Notes: generated by a model not told the origin, from the letters alone. DNA of 17,175 nucleotides from Dehalococcoidales bacterium (GCA_030603605.1 JAUVXN010000020.1:1-17175); one strand, 5' to 3'; counted from the first letter of the stretch, positions 8,601-13,845 are shown. Numbers and translations are program-made.

Positions 8601-9363
8601 TGCTGATAAGGTTACACCTATTGAACTCGACCTAATCAGCGACCTAGTCCTAGTTACCGGAAATGCGGGGCGAGATGGTGCTGGGATAATAGCCCTCCGT
8701 ACTCCGGGTAATGCTCAGGGGTTGATTGATATGGGTGTCAGTCCGGATTACCTCCCTGGGCAGCAACCGATTGCGGATATAGCGGCTAGGCAGAAGTTTG
8801 AGGCCGACTGGGGCAGGCCTGTGCCTGTTGAAAAGGGAAGAGGCCCTATCGGAATTATCCAAGATGTAGAGAAAGGTGAAATCCAAGGCATCCTTGTTGT
8901 TGGCAGAGATGCTATCGGCGAAATAGGGAACGCTATATTTGAAGCCCCGATTTTCTCCGTGCTTATAGATACGGTGTTTCCTGAAAAGCCGCCTTATCCT
9001 GATGTAATTATTCCCGGAGCTACTTTTGCCGAAAGTGAGGGTACTTATACCAACTGTGAGCGGCGAGTCCAACATCTGCACTGTGCTATCTCTCCACCCG
9101 CTGGCAAGAAAAATTGGGAGATTGTCTCAGCTTTAGCAACTTCTCTGGGCTATCCGATGCATTATCCAACCGTCTCAAGCATCTACCAGGAAATTGCCGA
9201 ACTTGTCCCCCTTTATAAAGCTGCCAAGGATAATGAACCTGCTCAAGGAGTTACACAATGGCAACTGCCTAAGGACGGTAAGTTTAGTTTTAGCGATAGC
9301 CTAGATCGGCCTAAGCTATCCGAACTCAAGGCCTCTGAAATCATGGAAGCTTTAAGCAGCTAA
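5659..9363 (+). CDS. Multidomain NuoG ferredoxin / GltD-NfnB / formate dehydrogenase-like fusion
   Basis: This 1234-residue redox fusion has, in order: a plant-type [2Fe-2S] domain (C36, C47, C50, C64); a cysteine-rich linker with CVAPCKLACP as in the GltD N-terminus; a GltD/NfnB-like flavoprotein with FAD motif GGGPAG (200-205), NADPH motif GGGNTA (331-336), YRRSRDEMPA from 355 and closing GGDC at 475; a cysteine set C572/575/577; two ferredoxin sets (C623/626/629/633, C666/669/672/676); and a MopB-type [4Fe-4S] motif (C702, C705, C709, C737) with a molybdopterin-oxidoreductase fold to the end. At the place where formate dehydrogenases have the metal-binding Cys or Sec (after GTNNI, about 820-828), the sequence reads GCLSSPE, so the catalytic residue seems lost. 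The usual C-terminal dinucleotide-binding domain is also missing. The domain may therefore be structural, as in NuoG. It is predicted to couple NADPH at the GltD part to NADH at the FMN subunit and to ferredoxin, like StnC of Sporomusa-type Nfn. The start is TTG with a good ribosome binding site. Confidence 0.88.
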   Translation: MAKLRFILNGKKVEAEAGSTILEAAQQNRVDIPTLCHDPRLNPTAACRLCLVEVEGARGAMSACATPVAEGMVVKTETDDITNSRRMALELLLSDHYGDCVAPCKLACPAGIDIQGYIGLVADGQYKEAIKLIKESNPLPLVCGRVCPRFCETKCRRNLVDGPVAINALKRFVADYDLNNADPYVPEVKPATGHKIAIVGGGPAGLSAAYYLALDGHKVTIFESNPQLGGMLRYGIPEYRLPKAVLDKEIAAITELCHQIHCNVSLGEDFNIEGLKGDGFEAVFLALGAQASQKMKVEGEDIPVVLSGISFLKDVALGKKVSLGQKVAVIGGGNTAIDAARTALRLGASEAIIVYRRSRDEMPANDEEIEQAEQEGVKFLFLATPVKLNTRNGKVGTMECIKMALGEPDSSGRRRPEPVAGSEFTAEVDMVIAAIGQTLDTSGLDQDRQVELNRRRYISVNQETMETFVEGVFAGGDCASGPATVVEAIAAGRKAAVSINQYLNGQPIAPPEKPYNCTKGELEEIDTEDYADVQRAPRTEIPALAPEMRKTNFAEIELGFTEEMAKNEAGRCLACGCQDVYECKLRELATKYKVDDTKYTGRKRHLRIKENEHPHILRDPNKCILCGRCVRICNEVQGIGALGFTNRGFETVVEPALGMPLRETSCESCGQCISTCPTGALTPKTQLAKPGPWQLEAVSTVCPYCGIGCNLELNVIGDRIVKVTSPFESPVNNGNLCKRGAFNPCSLNHLKRLRTPLVKRNGELIEVGWEEAIALAGEGLKQIRDKAGGDRLAVLSSPQLTNEENYLVQKMARAALGTNNIGCLSSPETNGSLLKSLGKNASTCSYSDIISSDLILVYGCDLAEDYPIIALKVREAVTKGSKLITFNPRQTTIDSLAKLSLRVNRRTSVDLLDAMLSYIMSYQLIDQDFIDSRTTGFHRFAQEMREHPPEKIINVPWVTPAKIIEAIHLYIRARQPVIIINADKVTPIELDLISDLVLVTGNAGRDGAGIIALRTPGNAQGLIDMGVSPDYLPGQQPIADIAARQKFEADWGRPVPVEKGRGPIGIIQDVEKGEIQGILVVGRDAIGEIGNAIFEAPIFSVLIDTVFPEKPPYPDVIIPGATFAESEGTYTNCERRVQHLHCAISPPAGKKNWEIVSALATSLGYPMHYPTVSSIYQEIAELVPLYKAAKDNEPAQGVTQWQLPKDGKFSFSDSLDRPKLSELKASEIMEALSS

Positions 9364-9487
9364 CCATAAACCTCACTTTTCGGGCTAACCCTTTCAATTG
9401 ATGCAGCGTTTCTAATTACACAATAGCTTGTTTTGTTGCTTGGGTCACAAAAGAGGCTTTTGTATAGCCATAGAGGTCAAGAAGAGA

Positions 9488-9517
9488 GGGGCCGAGACTT
9501 TATCTCGCCCCATTTTA
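9488..9517 (+). terminator. Probable terminator after the oxidoreductase operon
   Basis: GGGG (9488-9491), a bulged C, then CGAGA pair with TCTCG and CCCC (9503-9511) around a five-base loop. An AT-rich run ATTTTA follows. The hairpin is 125 bp past the stop of the large subunit, on the correct strand. The T-run is imperfect, so termination could be partial. Confidence 0.55.
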
Positions 9518-9521
9518 TATT

Positions 9522-9544
9522 TGGTAGCGGGGGTCGGATTCGAA
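9522..9544 (-). repeat. tRNA 3'-end fragment (Met-type), possible attachment-site scar
   Basis: Read on the minus strand, 23 bases run from a T-loop (TTCGAAT) through the 3' T-stem arm and the seven acceptor bases CCCCGCT to A and CCA. Everything upstream of the T-loop is unrelated, and the 5' T-stem arm is absent. It shares its acceptor end with the longer fragment at 10117-10158. Such 3' ends are the usual crossover cores of tyrosine integrases, so this is best read as a scar of integration or recombination. Confidence 0.65.
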
Positions 9545-9642
9545 AAGCACCCAATGGAGGGATAATCTTGGTCTGTTTAGGAGAGGCTAGGTTGGTAAAT
9601 ACATTTATAATTTTGCTCCATCATTTTGGACATTTCTTACTC

Positions 9643-9672
9643 TTGACAAGATAATTAGGCTATGTTTTAATA
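9643..9672 (+). promoter_or_regulatory. Promoter of the small membrane protein
   Basis: A perfect -35 TTGACA (9643-9648) is followed at 17 to 18 bases by an AT-rich -10 (TTTAAT 9666-9671 or TTAATA 9667-9672). It lies 35 bases before the ATG at 9708, which supports that gene being real and independently transcribed. Confidence 0.6.
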
Positions 9673-9707
9673 TCGACTGAAAAATAAATATTGGAAGGAG
9701 GTACACT

Positions 9708-9929
9708 ATGGGTTGGGTCAAGTGGTTGGTATACATCGTGTCTTTCTTTATTCCTGTGTTCGGCTTTGTTACATTCTGGGTTTTTTCGGGAAGGCAGAAT
9801 GAGCTAGAAGATGTTGGCAAATGTTCTATGATTGCCGCATTCATCGGTGCGGCTGTCTACATTATTCTTGCGACTCTTGGCGTAACTTTGTTCGGCTACG
9901 CCTGGCAAAGTATGAGTTGGCTCCAGTAA
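9708..9929 (+). CDS. Small two-helix membrane protein of unknown function
   Basis: This 73-residue protein has two strongly hydrophobic segments (about residues 6-27 and 41-64), separated by a short polar loop (SGRQNELEDVGK). It is probably an integral inner-membrane hairpin with the loop on one face. I do not recognise the family; the layout recalls small DUF-type membrane proteins. The ATG at 9708 has an excellent Shine-Dalgarno (GGAAGGAGG) and a promoter with perfect TTGACA. Together these make a real gene likely despite the size. It sits between two fragments of the same tRNA 3' end (9522 and 10117). It could therefore be cargo of a small integrated element, though that is inference. No neighbour explains its function. 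Confidence 0.75.
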   Translation: MGWVKWLVYIVSFFIPVFGFVTFWVFSGRQNELEDVGKCSMIAAFIGAAVYIILATLGVTLFGYAWQSMSWLQ

Positions 9930-10073
9930 ACAAACCCCAGCAAAACTCACTATCCTGACTCATGCCTTTATAAACGAAGCCTCGACAGTGGGGAATCGCA
10001 TCTATTCCTTATGGATTGTCCCCCTCCAGGTAAATTTAGCTAAAAACTTCGGTTAGGCCTATTGCCAGCAAAC

Positions 10074-10104
10074 AAAAAAAGCGCCAGCTTTTTACCGCTA
10101 GCGC
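10074..10104 (-). terminator. Intrinsic terminator downstream of the tRNA-Met remnant
   Basis: On the minus strand, GCGCTAGC (10104-10097) pairs with GCTGGCGC (10088-10081) with one mismatch around an eight-base loop, and seven T follow (10080-10074). It starts 12 bases past the CCA of the tRNA fragment, as expected of the terminator of a former tRNA gene. Confidence 0.7.
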
Positions 10105-10116
10105 CCTTAATAATCT

Positions 10117-10158
10117 TGGTAGCGGGGGCTGGATTCGAACCAACGACCTTTGGGTTAT
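10117..10158 (-). pseudogene. 3' half of a tRNA-Met (initiator-like) gene, 5' half missing
   Basis: On the minus strand, 42 bases run from the 3' side of the anticodon loop (ATAACCC) through the variable loop AAAGGTC, a well-paired T-arm (GTTGG, TTCGAAT, CCAGC) and acceptor bases CCCCGCT to A and CCA. Upstream of the loop the sequence no longer pairs with the anticodon stem, and no D-arm or acceptor 5' strand is recognisable. The break in the anticodon loop and the intact 3' end are the pattern left when an element integrates in a tRNA gene and carries a 3' copy. An intact terminator follows. It is not expected to make a working tRNA. Confidence 0.75.
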
Positions 10159-10209
10159 TAACTCGAGCAGCTTCAAACGCTGATGCCCCCTTGAACAAAA
10201 TGACGGATT

Positions 10210-10247
10210 GTTACCCAGCTGGATTGGGTCTGGATCAAAGGGGTAAC
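10210..10247. repeat. Inverted repeat GTTACCC / GGGTAAC
   Basis: Perfect seven-base arms (10210-10216 and 10241-10247) are separated by 24 bases. The repeat sits between the tRNA-Met remnant and the permease remnant. It could be a recombination or binding site of a lost element; no function can be assigned. Confidence 0.4.
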
Positions 10248-10272
10248 ACGCCCTTTCGCTCATGTTTGGTTC

Positions 10273-10404
10273 TTATCTTTTGAGTACCAGAAGCCGGCGA
10301 GCTTTCCCAAGCAGTTCAACCAGTCCCCCAGGCAAGAATAGGACCACTAAGATGAAGAGGACACCAAAAGTTATAGTGTGGTATTCGGCGGGCAGGTAGA
10401 GGAC
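10273..10404 (-). pseudogene. C-terminal remnant of a branched-chain amino acid ABC permease (LivM/LivH-like)
   Basis: The minus strand encodes about 43 residues ending at TAA (10275-10273). Within them PAEYHTITFGVLFILVVLFL and the following PGGLVELLG closely resemble the last transmembrane helix and the PxGL tail of LivM/LivH permeases of HAAT-type ABC transporters. The frame is closed by TGA at 10407-10405, and no start, ribosome binding site or earlier helices are present, so more than 80 percent of the gene is lost. A few bases after the stop an ATG begins a short frame that does not resemble LivG. The fragment marks the edge of a deletion or of an element that replaced the rest of a Liv operon. 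Its 5' junction coincides with a tRNA-like stretch (10391-10431). Confidence 0.65.
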
Positions 10405-10449
10405 TCAAACCGATAACCTCTCGCATGGAAGGACATCGGTTGTCCGCCG
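10386..10449 (-). repeat. Nested inverted repeats with weak tRNA-Gly 3'-half resemblance
   Basis: CGGCGG (10386-10391) pairs with CCGCCG (10444-10449), and ACCGAT (10409-10414) pairs with ATCGGT (10435-10440). On the minus strand a segment reads like a Gly(TCC) anticodon loop, then GCGAG, then a degenerate T-loop TTTGAGT. The T-stem has only three of five pairs and no CCA follows. The resemblance alone would not be convincing, but it fits the neighbouring tRNA fragments in orientation and extent. Confidence 0.3.
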
Positions 10450-10891
10450 CTCTCCTTCTTCTCTTTTTCGCGTTAGCATTGTTGACATAACTTAGTAAAT
10501 AATGTGTAACATTTGGGCCTTCCTTGGCAATCTTATAATGAAATTTCTCTAAATTAATGTGATTTTAGCCAACAGAGTTACAATTTAATGACAAAATAAA
10601 GTACCATTTAGCTACAGTCGCACTAAGTCGCACATAGTTGCCACGCCTGCAGGAATGTAATGGACGCTATATGCACTTACATGCTTTCTAGGATAGGAAA
10701 TGACTAATTAGATACCCTGACTATGGATCATGCGTACTTTTCATTGCCGATTTTCAATCGGATAGTCATAAAAACGTTCCTTTTTTCACCCCACCATTCC
10801 ACGCTTAAGGACTAGGCGTAGAATTGGGCGCACCTTTTTAACGAATGGTGAACAATCCGTCAGAAAGTGCAACTGACTTCAGTTAAAAGGC

Positions 10892-10909
10892 GGAGGCAGA
10901 AATGCCTCC
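10892..10909. repeat. Perfect 7-bp hairpin with GAAA tetraloop
   Basis: GGAGGCA and TGCCTCC enclose GAAA, a stable GNRA loop. On the minus strand TTTT follows within four bases of the stem, so it might be a weak terminator there. There is no gene on either side to which it clearly belongs. Confidence 0.45.
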
Positions 10910-10985
10910 TCTTACCATTATCACCACTGAACGAACATCGGCATCACTGTTCAACTGTAGGTATAGCTATATTGAGGGAAGGGGA

Positions 10986-11005
10986 TATGCTCTATCAAGA
11001 GCATA
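10986..11005. repeat. Perfect 8-bp inverted repeat
   Basis: TATGCTCT and AGAGCATA enclose ATCA. No T-run follows on either strand. It may be an operator or the remains of an element; nothing in the sequence decides. Confidence 0.4.
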
Positions 11006-11126
11006 ATCACAATAACAATGGGCTGCTAGCCCTCAGGATACGCACCATCGGATTGCACTTTCCGCTATTTTGTGCAACGAGGTAACAGACCAAGATACAG
11101 GGGAAAATTAGCTTCAAAATGGGGAT

Positions 11127-11171
11127 TGGTAAGCCGTGCAGTCTCGAACCTGCGATACCCTGATTAAAAGT
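11127..11171 (-). pseudogene. 3' half of a tRNA-Lys(TTT) gene, decayed
   Basis: On the minus strand, 45 bases run from the anticodon loop (CTTTTAA, anticodon TTT) through TCAGG, the variable loop, GCAGG, T-loop TTCGAGA, a shortened 3' T-stem and acceptor bases ACGGCTT to A and CCA. One base seems lost in the T-stem, and the 5' side of the anticodon stem pairs only partly. No D-arm or acceptor 5' strand can be found upstream. Together with the Met-type fragments it forms a series of tRNA 3' halves in one orientation. It is probably a scar of integrase-mediated insertion and not a functional gene. Confidence 0.65.
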
Positions 11172-11199
11172 AAGAAGCACAGTGTCCCACCCCATCCTC

Positions 11200-11220
11200 C
11201 CAGATAGCATCTGGTGTTTT
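11200..11220 (+). terminator. Weak hairpin with short T-run
   Basis: CCAGAT (11200-11205) and ATCTGG (11209-11214) enclose AGC and are followed by TGTTTT. No plus-strand gene ends nearby, so it may belong to a lost gene or be incidental. Confidence 0.25.
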
Positions 11221-11288
11221 CCTGTCAACCAGCGATAGGGATTTCGTATCTGGGGATGCCCTGTAGTATCACCTTATGCTAGACAGTT

Positions 11289-11309
11289 TGTCGGCAAAAT
11301 GTCGGCAAA
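11289..11309. repeat. Tandem 11-bp repeat TGTCGGCAAA
   Basis: Two exact copies of TGTCGGCAAA (11289-11298 and 11300-11309) are separated by one base. They lie between the tRNA-Lys remnant and the metallo-beta-lactamase stop. This could be an arm-type binding site of a recombinase or the end of a degraded coding region; the repeat itself is certain. Confidence 0.45.
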
Positions 11310-11387
11310 CTCCAAGCCAGAGCGGCTTATGCTCGGTTTCCGCTACACAATAAGATGTTTTGTTCAATCTACCTTGGGGAAAAGCCT

Positions 11388-12794
11388 CTAATCTAGGAAA
11401 ACCTGATCCTGGTATGATGGGACTATCGTTTCCCAGCCGTGTCTGCTTCTTATTAAACTGGCCAGGTGTTGTGAGGCATCGAGTTCACCGTGAGTTACAA
11501 AAACACGCCTTGGTGGCTTACGCAAGCTGGACAACCATCTAACAAGTCCATCTCTGTCAGCATGCGCTGAAAAACCGTTGAGTTGCGCTATTTGGGCTCT
11601 TACCGGATAGTATTGCCCCAGCATTCTGACCCTTTTGGCCCCGTTGACGATTTGCCGACCCAATGTTCCGGCCGCCTGATAGCCGACAAAGAGAATGGTG
11701 CTTTCCTCCCTGGAGATATTGTTGACCAGGTGGTACTTTATCCGGCCGCCGGTGCACATGCCGGAGCCTGCAATTATAATGGCACTGCCATCCATATGGT
11801 TTATCGCCTTTGATTCATCAACAGTTCCTACCAGATTCAGGCCAGGAAAGTCAAAGGGTGACTTTTGCTGGCGCAGTAGTTTTCTCATTTCTTCGTCAAA
11901 TAATTCGGGGTGGCGCTCAAACACGCCGGTAACCTCCACCGCCATGGGGCTGTCGACGAAAACCTTAAGGCGGGGGATGCGACCCTCGAGCCGGAATTTG
12001 CTTAGATAATACAAGAGCTCCTGCGACCTCTCCAGGGCAAAGCTGGGTATAACTACATTACCGCCTCTTTTAGCGGTGGTATTTATAGCCTCGGCGAGCT
12101 GGTTGGCTGCATCTTCGGGACTCTCGAGCAATCTATCACCATAGGTGGACTCCACTATGACATAGTCCGCCTCGTCGAAGAGAGTCGGGTCGTTAAGTAT
12201 CGGTTTATTCGGCCGGCCGATGTCTCCGGAAAATAAGATTGTTCTCGCCTCTCCGTTTTGTTCTATCTTTAGCTTGACCATGGACGAGCCCAGGACGTGC
12301 CCGGCATCGTAGAAGGTAGCCTCAACACCATCGCCTATTTTGACGGCCTCACCGTATTCAACGGGTGAGAATAATGGAGACACAGCTTCGGCGTCGTCCT
12401 TGGTATATAGTGGAATCTCGGGATAGGGGCCTTTTCGGCTTTCCCTTTTATGTCGGCACCTCTTAAAATCGGCGTCTTCCTCATGTATCTTTCCCGAGTC
12501 CAGCAGCATTATCCGGGTGATTTCGGAGGTGGCGCCCGTACAGTAGATGGCCTGATTAAAGCCTTCCCGGACCAGCTTGGGCAACAGACCGCAGTGGTCC
12601 AGATGGGCGTGGGTCAAAAGAACCGCATCCAGTGACTCGGGCGAGATATAGAAAGGGCTCCAGTTTCGCCCTGTTAGTTCTCTCTCTTGATAGAGGCCGC
12701 AGTCGACCAAGAAACTGGTGTCATTAGACTGGACGAGGTACTGCGAGCCGGTGACACTCTGGGCTGCTCCTAGGAAAGATAACTTGATATTCAT
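11388..12794 (-). CDS. Beta-CASP metallo-beta-lactamase RNA-processing nuclease (CPSF73/YSH1-like)
   Basis: This 468-residue MBL-fold protein is of the beta-CASP branch, whose members are zinc-dependent RNA exo- or endonucleases. Zinc-site motif 2 is H62, H64, D66, H67 in THAHLDHCG; H166 (GHVLGSS) and D191 (FSGDIG) follow. ESTYGDR marks the start of the beta-CASP insertion. The insertion carries the usual SFALERSQELL, DSPMAVEVT and IAGSGMCTGGR blocks, followed by the late His motifs NGFSAHAD and FVTHGE. All expected catalytic residues are visible and the length is typical. It starts 9 bp after the zinc-ribbon gene on the same strand, so the two are probably one operon. That suggests, but does not show, a shared role in RNA or translation-related stress handling. 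The ribosome binding site (AAGGA) is rather far from the ATG at 12794. Confidence 0.94.
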   Translation of the reverse strand: MNIKLSFLGAAQSVTGSQYLVQSNDTSFLVDCGLYQERELTGRNWSPFYISPESLDAVLLTHAHLDHCGLLPKLVREGFNQAIYCTGATSEITRIMLLDSGKIHEEDADFKRCRHKRESRKGPYPEIPLYTKDDAEAVSPLFSPVEYGEAVKIGDGVEATFYDAGHVLGSSMVKLKIEQNGEARTILFSGDIGRPNKPILNDPTLFDEADYVIVESTYGDRLLESPEDAANQLAEAINTTAKRGGNVVIPSFALERSQELLYYLSKFRLEGRIPRLKVFVDSPMAVEVTGVFERHPELFDEEMRKLLRQQKSPFDFPGLNLVGTVDESKAINHMDGSAIIIAGSGMCTGGRIKYHLVNNISREESTILFVGYQAAGTLGRQIVNGAKRVRMLGQYYPVRAQIAQLNGFSAHADRDGLVRWLSSLRKPPRRVFVTHGELDASQHLASLIRSRHGWETIVPSYQDQVFLD

Positions 12795-12803
12795 GCTACC
12801 GGG

Positions 12804-13079
12804 TTATTCCTTCCACAGTGGGGGCTCCTGACCGATTAATATCCTCTTCATTTTCTGGAGGCATATCGGGCATTTGCGCTTCTTTTCCGCTGACCTAGCT
12901 TCGGTGGAGCCGGCCATATTAGCCAGTAGCGGTTCTAGGCCCTCAAGCCCCGCCGACTCAACCAAAAGCTCAAGCTCCCCAGAGTCGAACCAAACCCCGT
13001 GGCAGTTGGTACAATAATCAAGCTCAATCTTGCTGTGCTTAACAACTATCATGTCGCTTTTACAAGCCGGGCATATCAT
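12804..13079 (-). CDS. zf-TFIIB zinc-ribbon protein
   Basis: This small zinc-ribbon protein has 91 residues if started at ATG 13079. The ribbon has CPAC (C3, C6) and CTNCHGVWFDSGEL (C23, C26), the signature of the zf-TFIIB family, in which a Trp and an acidic residue follow the second knuckle. A further CPIC (C70, C73) lies near the C-terminus without an evident partner pair. The open frame extends upstream to a TTG at 13100 that has no ribosome binding site. The internal ATG has GAGG ten bases ahead and begins just before the zinc motif, so I chose it. The family is widespread and poorly characterised. It sits upstream of and nearly touches the beta-CASP nuclease, which implies co-expression. 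A nucleic-acid-binding or chaperone-like role is possible but unproven. Confidence 0.82.
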   Translation of the reverse strand: MICPACKSDMIVVKHSKIELDYCTNCHGVWFDSGELELLVESAGLEGLEPLLANMAGSTEARSAEKKRKCPICLQKMKRILIGQEPPLWKE

Positions 13080-13192
13080 TTCAGGCAGGCCTCGTAGCAA
13101 ATTATTAAGAGTTCGAATTCCTTGGGTAATTATATATCAAAGCGGCTCTATTTTACGCATTCTGACGTTCTGTGTGATATAGCGAATTATAG

Positions 13193-13217
13193 TTGCACAT
13201 GACTGACAATAGTGCAA
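13193..13217. promoter_or_regulatory. Inverted repeat upstream of the zinc-ribbon/nuclease operon
   Basis: TTGCAC (13193-13198) and GTGCAA (13212-13217) are perfect arms 13 bases apart. On the minus strand a TATAAT-like box lies just beyond, so this is a plausible operator. The nine bases TAGTGCAAT (13210-13218) also occur in the PadR operator region (15668-15676), which hints at a shared regulator. Confidence 0.35.
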
Positions 13218-13236
13218 TTTGGGTGCATAACAAAGG

Positions 13237-13252
13237 CTCAGAATGTGATATT
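13237..13252. promoter_or_regulatory. Copy 1 of a shared CTCARAATGTGAYATT motif
   Basis: CTCAGAATGTGATATT lies between the stress-protein stop and the zinc-ribbon gene. That is upstream of the zinc-ribbon and nuclease transcription unit on the minus strand. It matches 14 of 16 bases of the motif at 13830-13845. The core TGTGA resembles a half-site of CRP/FNR-family regulators. Confidence 0.4.
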
Positions 13253-13267
13253 GGCTGATTTTGTGGA

Positions 13268-13741
13268 TCATGCTTGCTTGTTTCCTGGCCTAACTACCAA
13301 TATCGGCACAGTGGAATGATGCAACACAAAATCAGCCGTGCTACCAAGGACCAGACGCCTAACGCCTCCATACCCATGAGTGGCAATCGCGATCAGCTTA
13401 CAGCCATTTTCTTGGGCATAATTAGTAATAGTCTCTCCTGCTATGCCGGGAAGTACCACGCATTGCACATCTAATCCTTTTTCCTGCATTGGTTCCGCAA
13501 TGCGCCTCAAGTAATCATCCGCCTCACTTTCTTCTTTTCTGGTGCGCCGCACTGCTCCCTTTGTAGACATTGGTATCCCAGGCTCCCCTGGTATGCCAAT
13601 CGGAATTGTTATCTCAGGTAGACTAACTACACGAAGCAAAACGACTCTGCTATGGTGGGCTAGTGCCTCATCGGTCACGTAAGGTAGGATTTCCTCAGCC
13701 ACGCTGGAACCATCAAGACAGACAACGATTCTCTCAAACAT
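13268..13741 (-). CDS. Universal stress protein (UspA family)
   Basis: This 157-residue single-domain Usp protein is cytoplasmic and probably nucleotide-binding. The N-terminal beta strand MFERIVVCLDGS carries the conserved Asp (D10). The C-terminal ATP loop reads ATHGYGGVRRLVLGS (A120 to S134). This is the family pattern G-x2-G-x9-G-S with the first Gly replaced by Ala, a common variant, so ATP binding is likely. A mid-protein loop with GIPGEPGIP (about 49-57) is longer than in short Usp proteins. The ATG at 13741 follows a strong GAGGAGG. A promoter with TATACT and TATTGT lies upstream. The gene is separate from the nuclease operon but shares an upstream motif with it. Usp proteins respond to starvation and redox stress in general; the specific role here is unknown. 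Confidence 0.95.
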   Translation of the reverse strand: MFERIVVCLDGSSVAEEILPYVTDEALAHHSRVVLLRVVSLPEITIPIGIPGEPGIPMSTKGAVRRTRKEESEADDYLRRIAEPMQEKGLDVQCVVLPGIAGETITNYAQENGCKLIAIATHGYGGVRRLVLGSTADFVLHHSTVPILVVRPGNKQA

Positions 13742-13799
13742 TTCGCTTTCCTCCTCATATGATGCAGAGAGCTAGCCAACCATAGCAAACCCCGTTTCT

Positions 13800-13828
13800 A
13801 GTATAGCATGAGAGGGGAATATACAATA
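13800..13828 (-). promoter_or_regulatory. Promoter of the universal stress gene
   Basis: On the minus strand TATACT (13805-13800) is a good -10. TATTGT (13828-13823) sits 17 bases upstream as a weak -35, which suggests an activator-dependent promoter. The motif at 13830-13845 abuts the -35 box, a typical activator position. Confidence 0.45.
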
Positions 13829-13829
13829 A

Positions 13830-13845
13830 CTCAAAATGTGACATT
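13830..13845. promoter_or_regulatory. Copy 2 of the shared motif, next to the stress-gene -35 box
   Basis: CTCAAAATGTGACATT contains the palindrome AATGT-G-ACATT (13835-13845) and directly abuts the -35 box of the stress gene. It repeats the motif upstream of the zinc-ribbon gene with two mismatches, in the same orientation. Confidence 0.45.

Larger units (their letters stand above)
10405..11126. other. Non-coding, decayed accessory stretch
   Basis: No convincing gene is present. Visible structure: palindrome AATGT-GTA-ACATT (10501-10513); a direct repeat AGTCGCAC twice at a 10-bp period (10616-10623, 10626-10633); CCGATT-TTC-AATCGG near 10747-10761; GGAGGCA-GAAA-TGCCTCC (10892-10909); and TATGCTCT-ATCA-AGAGCATA (10986-11005). 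Frames of 60 to 73 codons here lack ribosome binding sites and protein-like composition. Confidence 0.5.

Noticed and set aside
10117..10200. Intact tRNA-Met gene
   Set aside because: The anticodon stem, D-arm and 5' acceptor strand cannot be formed from the adjacent sequence.
11007..11228. 73-codon minus-strand frame
   Set aside because: It runs through the tRNA-Lys remnant and has no ribosome binding site.
11230..11387. C-terminal tail of a tyrosine recombinase on the minus strand
   Set aside because: An open frame ends near 11270 next to the tRNA-Lys remnant, which would fit an integrase. It shows no catalytic motif, and it overlaps the nuclease gene end, so the claim cannot be supported.
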